Of a stretch of 64,000 nt of DNA, positions 9,280 through 17,320 are shown piece after piece (position 1 is the stretch's first letter; the number at the start of each line of letters is the position of its first letter). Under the pieces are notes generated by a model, which worked only from the letters and a program-made list of their open reading frames with translations, searched no databases and was not told the DNA's origin. This DNA comes from DASUPK01 sp963833375 (GTDB taxonomy: Bacteria > Actinomycetota > Thermoleophilia > Solirubrobacterales > 70-9). The stretch is taken from positions 434,001 to 498,000 of the forward strand of contig CAWHXR010000010.1 of NCBI GenBank assembly GCA_963833375.1, read 5' to 3'. Both the position numbers and the translations under genes were made by a program.

Positions 9280-9720
9280 ATGAGCTACCAGGTCATGCAC
9301 TCGGGGGACGCCTTCTGGCGTCCCTCGAACCAGATGAAGGTCGAGAACACGGATCTCGCCAAGCAGCTCGAGGCGAAGACCCTGGGTGCGCGCCTCTGGC
9401 GGCTGCAACCGGGTCAGGCGTCCACCAGGCACCGGCACGTACAGCAGCACGAGCTGTATGTGCTGCTCGAGGGAGAGGGCAGGGTGAGGGTCGACGACGA
9501 GGTGCTCACCCTGAGACCTCTCTCGGCCCTGCTGGTGGAGCCCGAGCACGTCCGGCAGCTCTTCAACGACAGCGACACGGACGCGCTCTGGCTGGTGGTC
9601 GGGGCCCCGCCCGAGGGGGCGAACACCCTCGAGATGAGCGAGGAGCTGCTCGCCACCATCTATCCCGATGGGCCGAAAGCGCTGCCGCCCGAGCTCGGCG
9701 GCGGCGTATTCGACGGTTAG
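9280..9720 (+). CDS. Cupin-domain protein
   Basis: A 146-residue single cupin. The metal-binding motif is seen in TRHRHVQQHELYVLLEGEG (two His, Glu) and the second motif around VEPEHVRQLFND. Small cupins of this type may be isomerases, dioxygenases or sensors; nothing here decides. It starts 42 bp after the HtpX-like gene on the same strand. Confidence 0.8.
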   Translation: MSYQVMHSGDAFWRPSNQMKVENTDLAKQLEAKTLGARLWRLQPGQASTRHRHVQQHELYVLLEGEGRVRVDDEVLTLRPLSALLVEPEHVRQLFNDSDTDALWLVVGAPPEGANTLEMSEELLATIYPDGPKALPPELGGGVFDG

Positions 9721-9741
9721 CCTGCGGGGGCCCTCTCCGGC

Positions 9742-9761
9742 TATACTTTTTGAAGTAATGA
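9742..9761 (+). promoter_or_regulatory. Promoter with palindrome shared with cysM
   Basis: TACTTTTTGAAGTA at 9744-9757 is an imperfect version of the TACTTCA-N5-TGAAGTA palindrome found before cysM. In both places the final TA of the palindrome begins a possible -10 hexamer (TAATGA here, TATGCT at cysM). A TATACT at 9742-9747 is an alternative -10. It precedes the rhodanese gene at 9784. Confidence 0.5.
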
Positions 9762-9783
9762 AACCCGATCAGGATTTGGGAAT

Positions 9784-10248
9784 ATGAGTTCCGTGGAAAT
9801 GCCCCGCAAATACGTTCCGCCGCCCCTGGAGCTGGTCAAGAGCCGGATCGAGGAGCTCCTGCCTCCCGCCGCGCGAGAGGAGATCGATGGCGGCGCCCTC
9901 CTCGTCGACGTCCGTGACCCCGAGCGTTACGAGGCCGGGCACCTGGAGGGCGCCGTCAACGTCCCCGCCGGCGAGAGCGGCCGCGAGGCCCACGAGGACG
10001 CCTACGTCGAGGCGATCGAGAAGGCGGGCGCGGGACCGCAGGATCGCGTCATCCTGGTCTGCGGCGAGGGCAACCGCTCGGCGCGGACCGCCGACGCGCT
10101 GGGCAACGAGCACGGTTTCGAGAACGTCGCCTCGATCATCGGCGGTGCAAAGCTTTGGAGCGATCTCGGGTATCCCGTCGAGGGAGAGATCACGGTCGGC
10201 GCCGAGGAGGCCGAGACACACTTGGAAGGCGAGGAGGACACAACCTGA
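9784..10248 (+). CDS. Rhodanese-like sulfurtransferase
   Basis: A single-domain rhodanese of 154 residues. The substrate-entry segment LLVDVRDPERYEAGHLEGAVNVP and the active-site loop VCGEGNRSA, with the catalytic cysteine, are intact. It probably carries persulfide sulfur. Its stop overlaps the next start (TGATG), coupling it to the rhodanese-MoeB gene, which points to sulfur delivery for CysO thiocarboxylation. Translation starts at ATG 9784; an AGGA at 9771 is a weak binding site. Confidence 0.88.
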   Translation: MSSVEMPRKYVPPPLELVKSRIEELLPPAAREEIDGGALLVDVRDPERYEAGHLEGAVNVPAGESGREAHEDAYVEAIEKAGAGPQDRVILVCGEGNRSARTADALGNEHGFENVASIIGGAKLWSDLGYPVEGEITVGAEEAETHLEGEEDTT

Positions 10249-10639
10249 TGGCCAGCACCGAGACCATCGAGCAGGTCAAGCAAGGATCGAGGAGGTCGAT
10301 CCCGCCGAGGCCGGGAGGAGCTCGCGAGGGGGAGGCGTCGCGCTGGTCGACACGCGCGAGCCGACAACCGCAGGAATCCGGTCGAGGCGCACATCGACGG
10401 CGGAACCGAGCTGGTCCGGCACGGCCGAGTCGCCGAGCGGATCGAGGAGGTCGTCCCGGGATCGCTCCAAGCGAGTGATCCTCTACTGCGCCTCGGCAAC
10501 CGCTCGGCCGCGCGGCCGACGCAGCTGTCCGCGAGCTCGGCTTCGAGAACGCCGCGTCCGTCGCGGGGGCATCAAGGCCTGGGAGGCCGAGCGGCCTGCC
10601 CGTCGTCATGCCCGAGGGCATGAGCCGCCGAGCAGCGCA
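10248..10639 (+). pseudogene. N-terminal rhodanese domain of a MoeZ-type protein, frame broken by indels
   Basis: Starting at the ATG that overlaps the previous stop, the three frames together spell a second rhodanese: IEEVDPAEA, GVALVDTREP, NPVEAHIDGG, RVILYCAS followed by NRSA, GIKAWEAE, then PVVMPEGM and a lead-in to RYSRHTLLPEVG of the next entry. About eleven single-base edits, nearly all in G or C runs, restore one frame of 395 codons from 10248 to 11431, joined directly to the MoeB domain. No residue substitutions are needed, so a sequence error in a real gene is more likely than a decayed gene. Confidence 0.75.
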
Positions 10640-11431
10640 ATGCGCTACTCGCGCCACACCCTCCTGCCCGAGGTCGGCGTCGAGGGCCAGCTCAAGATGC
10701 TGAACGCCAAGGTGCTGCTGGTCGGCGCGGGCGGCCTCGGTGCCCCCGCGGCGCTCTACCTGGCCGCCGCCGGGATCGGGACGCTCGGCCTGGTCGATGA
10801 CGACGAGGTCGACGAGTCGAACCTGCAGCGCCAGGTGATCCACAACACGACGCGCGTGGGCCAGCCCAAGACGGAGTCGGCCCGCAAGACGATCGAGGAG
10901 CTCAACCCCGACGTGAAGGTGGTGGAGCACCGTACCCGGCTCGACGCCTCCAACATCATCGACATCATCTCCGACTACGACGTGATCGTCGACGGGGCGG
11001 ACAACTTCCCGACCCGGTACCTGCTGAACGACGCCTCCGTGCGTCTGCGCAAGCCGGTGGTCTCGGCGTCGATCCTCGCCTTCGACGGCCAGATCTCGAC
11101 CTTCGTGCCCTTCGAGGGCCCCTGCTACCGCTGCCTCTACCCGACCCCGCCGCCCGCCGAGCTCGCCCCGAGCTGCGGCGCCGCCGGAGTGCTCGGGGTG
11201 ATGGCCGGCGTGATGGGCCTGCTGCAGGCGAACGAGGTGATCAAGCTCGTGATCGGCATCGGCGAGCCGCTGATCGGCCGGCTGCTCCTCTACGACTCGC
11301 TCGGGACCAGGTTCACCGAGCTCAAGGTCCGCCGCGACCCCGAGTGCCCGATCTGCGGCCCGAACGCGGAGGAGATCCCCGAGTCGGAGATGGGCAAGTT
11401 CCCCGACTACGAGCTCTTCTGCGCAGCCTGA
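10640..11431 (+). CDS. moeZ: E1-like adenylyltransferase (MoeB/ThiF/MoeZ-type)
   Basis: Activates the C-terminal glycine of a ubiquitin-like sulfur carrier, here most likely CysO encoded 33 bp downstream, by adenylation before sulfur transfer. The ATP loop GAGGLGAP, DDDEVDESNLQRQ, the GADNFPTRYLLND block, the CYRC and CPIC zinc pairs and the cysteine in APSCGAAG are all present over 263 residues. The frame is intact from 10640, but sequence similarity continues upstream into a damaged rhodanese segment, so the native protein is probably a rhodanese-MoeB fusion with the domain order reversed relative to mycobacterial MoeZ. It could also serve MoaD or ThiS. Confidence 0.9.
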   Translation: MRYSRHTLLPEVGVEGQLKMLNAKVLLVGAGGLGAPAALYLAAAGIGTLGLVDDDEVDESNLQRQVIHNTTRVGQPKTESARKTIEELNPDVKVVEHRTRLDASNIIDIISDYDVIVDGADNFPTRYLLNDASVRLRKPVVSASILAFDGQISTFVPFEGPCYRCLYPTPPPAELAPSCGAAGVLGVMAGVMGLLQANEVIKLVIGIGEPLIGRLLLYDSLGTRFTELKVRRDPECPICGPNAEEIPESEMGKFPDYELFCAA

Positions 11432-11450
11432 GCGACGGCCCGCTACCCGC

Positions 11451-11456
11451 TAGGTT
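11451..11456 (+). promoter_or_regulatory. -10 box of cysO
   Basis: TAGGTT ends eight bases before the cysO ATG and no Shine-Dalgarno lies between, as expected for a leaderless transcript. Confidence 0.45.
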
Positions 11457-11464
11457 TCCCGCCC

Positions 11465-11842
11465 ATGCCGACGATCAAGGTGCCACCCGTGCTGCGCCCG
11501 CAGACCGATGGCGAAGCCGAGGTCTCCGTCGAGGGCGGGACTGTCGGCGATGCCCTCCGGGCGCTCGCCGAGCGCTACCCCTCCACCAAGGACCAGCTCT
11601 TCTCGCCGGAGGGCGAGCTCAACCGCTACGTCAACGTCTACCTGAACGACGAGGACGTGCGCGTGCTCGACGGCCTCGACACCGGCGCCTCGGAGTCGGA
11701 CACCGTGGTGATCCTGCCCGCCATGGCCGGAGGCTCAGATGCTCTAGGACCAGGCCGAGGAAGCGCTTGGTGCGCTCCTCCTTCGGGTTCTCGATCACTT
11801 CCTTGGCGGGGCCCTCCTCCACGATCACGCCGCCGTCCATGA
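11465..11842 (+). CDS. cysO: CysO-type ubiquitin-like sulfur carrier
   Basis: A beta-grasp carrier whose C-terminal glycine is turned into a thiocarboxylate. The wording VPPVLRPQTDG, YVNVYLNDEDVR and VVILPAMAGG follows Mycobacterium tuberculosis CysO closely. The carrier should end at the Gly-Gly of residues 89-90 (base 11734). The frame instead runs on for 35 unrelated codons that are antisense to the ABC ATPase; removing one C at 11736 creates a TAG right after Gly-Gly. The extra tail is therefore probably an artefact, and if real it would block function. Neighbours moeZ, cysM and mec fit CysO rather than MoaD or ThiS. Confidence 0.88.
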   Translation: MPTIKVPPVLRPQTDGEAEVSVEGGTVGDALRALAERYPSTKDQLFSPEGELNRYVNVYLNDEDVRVLDGLDTGASESDTVVILPAMAGGSDALGPGRGSAWCAPPSGSRSLPWRGPPPRSRRRP

Positions 11843-12493
11843 AGACCACCCGGTCGCCGACGTCGCGGGCGAAGCCGATCTCGTGGGTGACCACGATCAT
11901 CGTCATCCCTCCTGCGCCAGGGCGCGCATCACATCGAGCACCTCCTTGACCAGCTCGGGGTCGAGGGCGCTGGTCACCTCGTCGAACAGCATCAGCTTCG
12001 GCTGCATGGCGAGCGCCCGCGCGATCGCCACGCGCTGCTGCTGGCCGCCCGAGAGGCGGGCGGGGTACTCGTCGATCTTGTCCTCGAGCCCGACGCGGTG
12101 GAGGAGCTCGCGGCCCTGCGCGGCGGCCTCTCGCTTGTGGTGACCCTTGACGCGGATCGGCGCCTCGATCACGTTCCCGAGGGCGGTCATGTGAGGGAAG
12201 AGGTTGAAGCTCTGGAAGACCATCCCGATCTCGGCGCGCTTGCGCGCGACCTCCATCTCCCGCAGCTCGTAGAGCTTGTCGCCCTTCTGCCGGTAGCCGA
12301 CCAGCTCGCCGTCGACCCAGAGGCGGCCGCCATCGATCTTCTCGAGGTGATTGACGCAGCGCAGGAAGGTGGACTTGCCGGAGCCCGAGGGACCGATCAT
12401 GCAGACGACCTCTCGCGGGGCGACCTCGAGCGACATGCCCTTCAGGACCTCGAGCGGCCCGAAGCGCTTTCGCACGCATTCGGCTTTCACCAT
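11741..12493 (-). pseudogene. Polar amino-acid ABC transporter ATPase (GlnQ-like), frameshifted
   Basis: Reads as a complete GlnQ/HisP ATPase apart from indels: VRKRFGPLEVLKGMSLEV, Walker A GPSGSGKST, Q-loop VFQSFNLFPHMTALGNV, signature LSGGQQQR, Walker B LMLFDEVTSALDPE, then VVTHEIGFARDVGDRVVFMDGG in a second frame. One missing G near 11907 separates ALAQEG from MTMIVVTHE. The end near 11741 is unclear because another indel hides the stop. ATG 12493 follows the permease stop by four bases. Energises uptake through the permease upstream; cystine is a tempting substrate given the cys genes on both sides, but that is inference. Confidence 0.75.
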
Positions 12494-12497
12494 CGGC

Positions 12498-13465
12498 TCA
12501 GCTACAATGTTCACGCGGATGCTCCGGGAGGCGTCCCCTGGGCCTGCGGCGGACCTCGGCGTGACGGCGCCACGATGCCGCGTCGAATCCGCTGGAGCAG
12601 GGTTGAGCGATCTGCTCGCCGGGGCGCTCCGCGACCGTAAGTGGCGCTCCAGGTAGTACTGGCCGATCGAGAGCACCGTGGTCGCGGCCAGGTACCAGAT
12701 GCTGGCGACGATCAGCAGAGGGATCACCTGATAGTTCACGGAGTAGATCAGCTGCGCGGCATAGAGCAGCTCGGTCACCGCGATCACGCTGACCAGCGGA
12801 GCTGTTCTTCAGCATCGAGATCGTCTCGTTGCCGGTCGGCGGGATGATCACCCGCATCGCCTGGGGCAGCACAACGCGTCGCATGGTCTGAAGTCGCGTC
12901 ATTCCCAGCGCCTTGGCGGCATCGGTCTGCCCCTCGTCCACCGAGATGATCCCGGCGCGGACGATCTCCGACATGTAGGCGCCCTCGTTCAGGCCGAGGG
13001 CGAGCATCCCGGCGACGAACGGGGTGATGATGGTGTTGGCGTCCAGGTGCACAAACGAAGGGACCGAACGGGATGCCGAGGCCGATCGTCGGATACAGAG
13101 CGGCGATGTTGAAGAAGATCAGGATCTGCACGAGCAACGGCGTGCCCCGGAAGAACCAGATGTAGACCCAGCTCGCACTGCTCAGCAGCGGATTCGGCGA
13201 GAGCCGCATCAGGGCGAGGATGACCCCGAGGACGATCCCGATCGCCATCGCCAGCACCGTCAGCTCCAGGGTCATGACGAGGCCGTCGAGGATCCGGCTG
13301 TCGAACAGATAGTCGCCGACGACGCTCCAGTGGAAGCGGGGATTGGTCGACGCGGAGCGGACCAGTCCCAGCGACGACGATCGCGACGATCCCGGCCGCG
13401 ATCCACTGCCGGCGGTGGCGAACCGGAACCGCCTGGATCTCGTCAGGCGGTTCCGGTCGCTTCAT
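12498..13465 (-). pseudogene. Polar amino-acid ABC transporter permease, frameshifted
   Basis: A HisM/GlnP-type membrane protein split over several frames. In order: IDEX-free cytosolic start MKRPEPPDEIQAVP, a first helix, VVGDYLFDSRILDGLVMTLELT, VYIWFFRGTPLLVQI, the EAA-like loop with EGAYMSEIVRAGIISVDEGQTDAAKALGM given in pieces, RRVVLPQAMRVIIPPTGNE, and the last helix SIWYLAATTVLSIGQYYLE. Frame changes fall near 13370, 13050, 12800 and 12640. The conserved residues are intact and only the frame is broken, as in the neighbouring genes. Confidence 0.72.
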
Positions 13466-13501
13466 GTCTTTGTCTTGCCGGGAGCAGAGGCCACCGGCAC
13501 A

Positions 13502-14429
13502 TCATTTCGCTAGTGCTAGACCCTTGCGTTGAGCCTGCGGGTTGCTGATCGAGCCCGTCAGACCCCAGTAGTCCAGGATCTTCTTGTAGGTGCCGTCGGC
13601 CATCAGCGCCTTGACGGCGTCGAGCACGGGCTGCGTCATGCCGCTGTCCTTGGGAATCGCGATCCCGTACGGCGCGGTCCCGTAGGGCGAGCCGGACGGT
13701 CTTGAACTTGCCGTCCGACTGGTCGACGAGGTACTTGACCACCGGCGAATCGGCCATGGCGACGTCGGCCCGGCCGCTGGAGAGCGCCAGGTTGACGCCG
13801 TTCTGGTCGGGGAAGACCTGGACGGTGACGCCGGGCTTGCCCGCGTCCGTGCACTTCTTGATCTGCGCCGTCGACGTCGTCGGCCTGGGTGGTGCCTTTC
13901 TCCGCCGCCACCTTGTGGCCGCAGAGCTGGTCCAGGGAGGTGATCGTCGGTCCGTCCGAGTTCGTGTAGAAGAGCGTGCCGTACGATCAGGTAGGTGACG
14001 AAGTCGACCGTCTTCTCGCGCTCCTTGGTGTCCGTGAACGATGACATCCCAGGTCGTACTTGCCCGGCGGCCAAGCCGGGGATGATGCTGTCGAAGGTGA
14101 CGTTCTGAGACCTTTGCCGTCAGGCCCATCACCTGGCCGATGGCCTTGGCCAGGTCGGCGTCCATCCCGATGATCGTGTTTCCGTCGGTCGCGATGAACT
14201 CATTCGGCGGATAGGTCGCGTCGGCGGCAACCGTGAGCTCGTCCCGTCGAGGCGATCGCCTGCGGGACCTCGGCGGCGATCTTCGGGTCCTTAGGGACGT
14301 TGATGTTCGGCGTCGCGTGATTCGCGAGCCTGAGGTGGTGCTGTTGTTGTTGCTGCTGCCGCAGCCCGCTGCCACCGTGACGGCGGCGAAAGCGATCACT
14401 GCGATCCATGCAGTAGGTCGGGGTTTCAT
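13502..14429 (-). pseudogene. Amino-acid-binding lipoprotein (SBP_bac_3), frameshifted
   Basis: The solute receptor of the ABC importer. ATG 14429 follows GGGGAGGAGATAG; the signal peptide ends in a lipobox (TVAAGC). Pieces in different frames then spell a family 3 receptor: ELTVAADATYPPNEFIATDG, TIIGMDADLAKAIGQVMGL, MSSFTDTKEREKTVDFVTYL, VQVFPDQNGVNLALSSGRAD, YGTAPYGIAIPKDSGM and LDYWGLTGSISNPQAQ. At least six frame changes occur. First gene of the SBP-permease-ATPase set, which lies antisense between cysO and cysM. Confidence 0.75.
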
Positions 14430-14542
14430 CTATCTCCTCCCCTTGGGGGCTGGGGTACGGGACTGGACGATATCTGAGCGCCGTTGAGCCGAGAATGCTC
14501 GGGACTACGCCGCTCGGAGCTCGCGGGCCGGAACCGCCGTAC

Positions 14543-14565
14543 TACTTCACTTTCTGAAGTATGCT
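14543..14565 (+). promoter_or_regulatory. cysM promoter/operator palindrome
   Basis: A perfect 7-bp inverted repeat, TACTTCA (14543-14549), CTTTC, TGAAGTA (14555-14561). Its last two bases start the hexamer TATGCT (14560-14565), a plausible -10 that ends nine bases before the cysM ATG. A protein bound to the palindrome would cover the promoter. A close relative precedes the rhodanese gene at 9744. Confidence 0.6.
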
Positions 14566-14574
14566 GTCTTGGAG

Positions 14575-15543
14575 ATGAGCACCGAACCACTGCTCAATCG
14601 GCCCTGCGGGGGCCACTTCGAGAACATCCTCGAGGCGATCGGCAACACGCCACTGGTCGAGCTCCCCCGCCTGACGCCGAAGCCCGAGGTCCGCCTCTGG
14701 GCCAAGCTCGAGGGCCGCAACCCGACCGGCTCCGTCAAGGACCGCGTCGCCAAGTTCATGATCGACGACGCCGAGGAGCGCGGCGCGATCGAGCCGGGCC
14801 ACACGCTCCTCGAGCCCACCTCGGGCAACACCGGGATCTCGCTGGCGATGATCTGCCGGCGCAAGGGCTATCCGCTGAAGGTGGTCATGCCCGACAACGT
14901 GACCGCGGAGCGGACCCAGCTGCTGCAGATGTACGGCGCCGAGATCGTCTACTCGGAGGGCGCCAAGGGCTCGAACGGCGCCGTGGAGCTCGCGCTGGAG
15001 ATGGCCGAGGCCGACGCCTCGTACTACATGCCCTACCAGTACGGGAACGAGGCCAACCCGCGCGCCCACTACGAGGGCACCGCGCAGGAGATCCTCGACG
15101 AGCTCGACGAGGTGACCGCCTTCGTCGGCGGCCTCGGCACCGGCGGGACGCTGATGGGCAACGGGCGACGGTTCAAGGAGCACAACCCCGAGACGAAGAT
15201 CGTCGCCGCCGAGCCGATGCAGGGCGAGCTGGTCCAGGGGCTGCGCTCACTCGAGGACGGCTTCATCCCGCCGATCATCGACCTCAGCCTGCTTGACCGG
15301 AAGATCATGGTCTCCAACATGGACTCGATCCTCTGGACCCGGAAGCTTCTCCACGAGGAGGGCATGTTCGCCGGGATCTCCGCCGGCGCAATCGCCTACG
15401 TGGCCAACCGGATCGCCGGGGAGCTGCACGAGGGCAACGTCGTCTTCCTGGTCCCGGACGACGGCTGGAAGTACCTCTCGAGCGGCATCTACACCAAGCC
15501 GATCGAGGAGCTCAAGGACATCGACTCCACCGTCTGGTGGTAG
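14575..15543 (+). CDS. cysM: Cysteine synthase, CysM type (CysO-dependent)
   Basis: A fold-type II PLP enzyme of 322 residues. The PLP lysine is in NPTGSVKDR, the phosphate loop is EPTSGNTGIS, and GLGTGGTLMG follows. Similarity to mycobacterial CysM is strong, including the loop GLRSLEDGFIPP that corresponds to the region carrying the phosphoserine-recognising arginine, and the end DDGWKYLSSGIY. The expected reaction is O-phosphoserine plus CysO thiocarboxylate giving CysO-cysteine. CysO, the activating enzyme and Mec all lie within 5 kb. The ATG at 14575 has no usable ribosome binding site; leaderless initiation is likely. Confidence 0.92.
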   Translation: MSTEPLLNRPCGGHFENILEAIGNTPLVELPRLTPKPEVRLWAKLEGRNPTGSVKDRVAKFMIDDAEERGAIEPGHTLLEPTSGNTGISLAMICRRKGYPLKVVMPDNVTAERTQLLQMYGAEIVYSEGAKGSNGAVELALEMAEADASYYMPYQYGNEANPRAHYEGTAQEILDELDEVTAFVGGLGTGGTLMGNGRRFKEHNPETKIVAAEPMQGELVQGLRSLEDGFIPPIIDLSLLDRKIMVSNMDSILWTRKLLHEEGMFAGISAGAIAYVANRIAGELHEGNVVFLVPDDGWKYLSSGIYTKPIEELKDIDSTVWW

Positions 15544-15569
15544 CGGGACCGCTCGGAGCTTCCTAGCCG

Positions 15570-16376
15570 GTGACACCGAATCCGGATGCAGTGCAGCGCG
15601 TGGTCGCGCGCGTGAAGGAGCTGGCGGCGGACTACGAGCCGCCGACGTTCGAGGAGGTTCCGCATCCCGACGCGGCCCTCTTCCTCGCCGCGATCGACCA
15701 CCAGACCGGCTACACCGAGCCCCACCTGGTGGACGGCGAGGGGCCCTACGAGGGCAGCGCGCTGCTTTGGGCCCTCGGCCTGCGGGCCGAGCGCCGAGCG
15801 CCGGGCGCCCTCACGGCACGCTCCCTGATGGGCGTTCCGGCGGAGGCGATCGCAGCCGTCTTCCGCGCGGGCCAGGACTCCCTTCAGGATCCCGAGCGCC
15901 GGGCGAAGCTCTGGGACGATCTCGCCAAGCGAATGCTGAAGGACTACGGCGGCCAGGCCGAGCAGCTGATCGAGGCCTCGGGAGGCAAGCTCGCCGGGCA
16001 GGGCGGCGCCCTGGTCCGCCTCAGCGAGTTCGACGCGTTCGCCGATCCGCTGCGAAAGAAGGCCCTCCTCGTCTGCAAGATCTGGGAGCGGCGGGGATGG
16101 CTGACCGTCTCCGACCCGGAGAACTGGGAGGTCTCCGCCGACAACGTCCTGATGCGGCTCGCGCTGCGCTCGGGGCTCGTTACGGAGGGCGACGTCGAAG
16201 AGGTCCGCGAGGCAACCAGGGACGCCTTCAAGCAGGTGGCCGAGCAGGCGGGCATCGCGCCGCCCGTGCTCGACGACCTCCTCTGGGAGCGGGGCCGCGA
16301 GGACTCGGACCTGATCGGCAACGAGGCCGGCGATCTCAGCGAGCCGCCCCGCCGCGAGGGCGTGGTCTTCTACTAG
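15570..16376 (+). CDS. Uncharacterised protein between cysM and mec
   Basis: A 268-residue soluble protein I do not recognise with confidence. It is helical, with no signal peptide or cysteine pair. Two stretches, ALFLAAIDHQTGY near 31 and SADNVLMRLALRSGLV near 185, recall HhH-GPD base-excision glycosylases and related archaeal families, but no full HhH-GPD signature is visible. The GTG at 15570 is 26 bp after the cysM stop, and mec starts 19 bp after its end, so it belongs to the cysteine operon and may act in it. Confidence 0.55.
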   Translation: MTPNPDAVQRVVARVKELAADYEPPTFEEVPHPDAALFLAAIDHQTGYTEPHLVDGEGPYEGSALLWALGLRAERRAPGALTARSLMGVPAEAIAAVFRAGQDSLQDPERRAKLWDDLAKRMLKDYGGQAEQLIEASGGKLAGQGGALVRLSEFDAFADPLRKKALLVCKIWERRGWLTVSDPENWEVSADNVLMRLALRSGLVTEGDVEEVREATRDAFKQVAEQAGIAPPVLDDLLWERGREDSDLIGNEAGDLSEPPRREGVVFY

Positions 16377-16395
16377 GACGACTAACTTCACGCGG

Positions 16396-16788
16396 ATGCG
16401 GATCCCGAGGCAAATCTACGACGAGCTGCTCGAGCACGCCCGCGAGGAGGCGCCGAACGAGTGCTGCGGGCTGATCGGCGGCACCGACGACGTGGCGAAG
16501 ACGGTCTACCGCGCGCACAACGCCGAGGCCAGCCCCCTGCGCTACAACCTCGATCCCCAGGATCAGTTCCGGATCATGACCGAGATGGACGAGAGGGGGG
16601 AGGAGCTGTCGGCGATCTACCACTCCCATACGGCGAGCCCGGCCTATCCGTCGCAGACCGACATCAACCTGGCGGCCTATCCCGACACCCTCTACCTGAT
16701 CGTCTCGCTCGCGGACGGCGAGAAGGATCTGCGCGGATACAGCATCAAGGACGGCGAGGTCAACGAGGTCGACCTCGCCGTCGAGTGA
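16396..16788 (+). CDS. mec: Mec: JAMM/M67 CysO-cysteine peptidase
   Basis: A 130-residue JAB1/MPN+ metalloprotease that in mycobacteria releases cysteine from the CysO C terminus. The zinc site HSHTASPAYPSQTD near 75-88 has both histidines and the aspartate; the upstream glutamate is in EECCG-like context (PNECCGLIGG near 20). It has the minimal catalytic fold without a ubiquitin-binding insert. Third core member of the CysO pathway after cysO and cysM. Confidence 0.9.
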   Translation: MRIPRQIYDELLEHAREEAPNECCGLIGGTDDVAKTVYRAHNAEASPLRYNLDPQDQFRIMTEMDERGEELSAIYHSHTASPAYPSQTDINLAAYPDTLYLIVSLADGEKDLRGYSIKDGEVNEVDLAVE

Positions 16789-16804
16789 CCCGGGAGTCTC
16801 CGTT

Positions 16805-17320
16805 GTGACCGAGTCCACGGGCGCCGACCCGCTGGTCTGCCCGCGGTGCGCGCTGGCGCACCCGCTGAGCGAGCGGTTCTGCCGCAACTGCGGCATGCCC
16901 CTGGTCTATGCCGGAACCCGCGAGGAGGAGCCGGTCACCCCCGCCCACGAGCGGGCGCGAAAGGTACGCCCCCAGTACGCCCGGGGCGACCTGGTCCGCG
17001 TGACGGGGGCCCGCAACTTGGCGGACGGGGAGATGATCCAGGGGATCCTGCTCGACCAGGGCATCCCCTCGATGCTCCGCCGTGCGCGCGGGTTCGACGT
17101 CCCGGACTTCCTCGCCGCGGGCCCGCGCGACGTGCTCGTCCCTGAGTCCGGCTATGAGGCGGCGCGGGACGTGCTCCGCGGCGCCGACATGCTGACCGTG
17201 GAGGCCGAAGCCGGCTCACTGCCGGGGATCGGGTCGCCGCTCCGGCTCGCGGTCGGCGTACTGATCGCGGTGGGACTCGCGGCGCTGCTGGTCTTCGTCC
17301 TCTACCAGCTCACCTCGTGA
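16805..17320 (+). CDS. Zinc-ribbon, DUF2007-like protein with C-terminal membrane anchor
   Basis: A 171-residue protein with three parts: an N-terminal zinc ribbon (CPRC ... CRNC, residues 12-30), a DUF2007-like signal-transducing domain (LVRVTGARNLADGEMIQGILLDQGIPSML, then DVLVPESGYEAARDVL) and a C-terminal transmembrane helix (LRLAVGVLIAVGLAALLVFVLY). Such proteins are thought to be regulatory, without a known ligand. It starts 16 bp after mec on the same strand. Confidence 0.75.
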   Translation: MTESTGADPLVCPRCALAHPLSERFCRNCGMPLVYAGTREEEPVTPAHERARKVRPQYARGDLVRVTGARNLADGEMIQGILLDQGIPSMLRRARGFDVPDFLAAGPRDVLVPESGYEAARDVLRGADMLTVEAEAGSLPGIGSPLRLAVGVLIAVGLAALLVFVLYQLTS

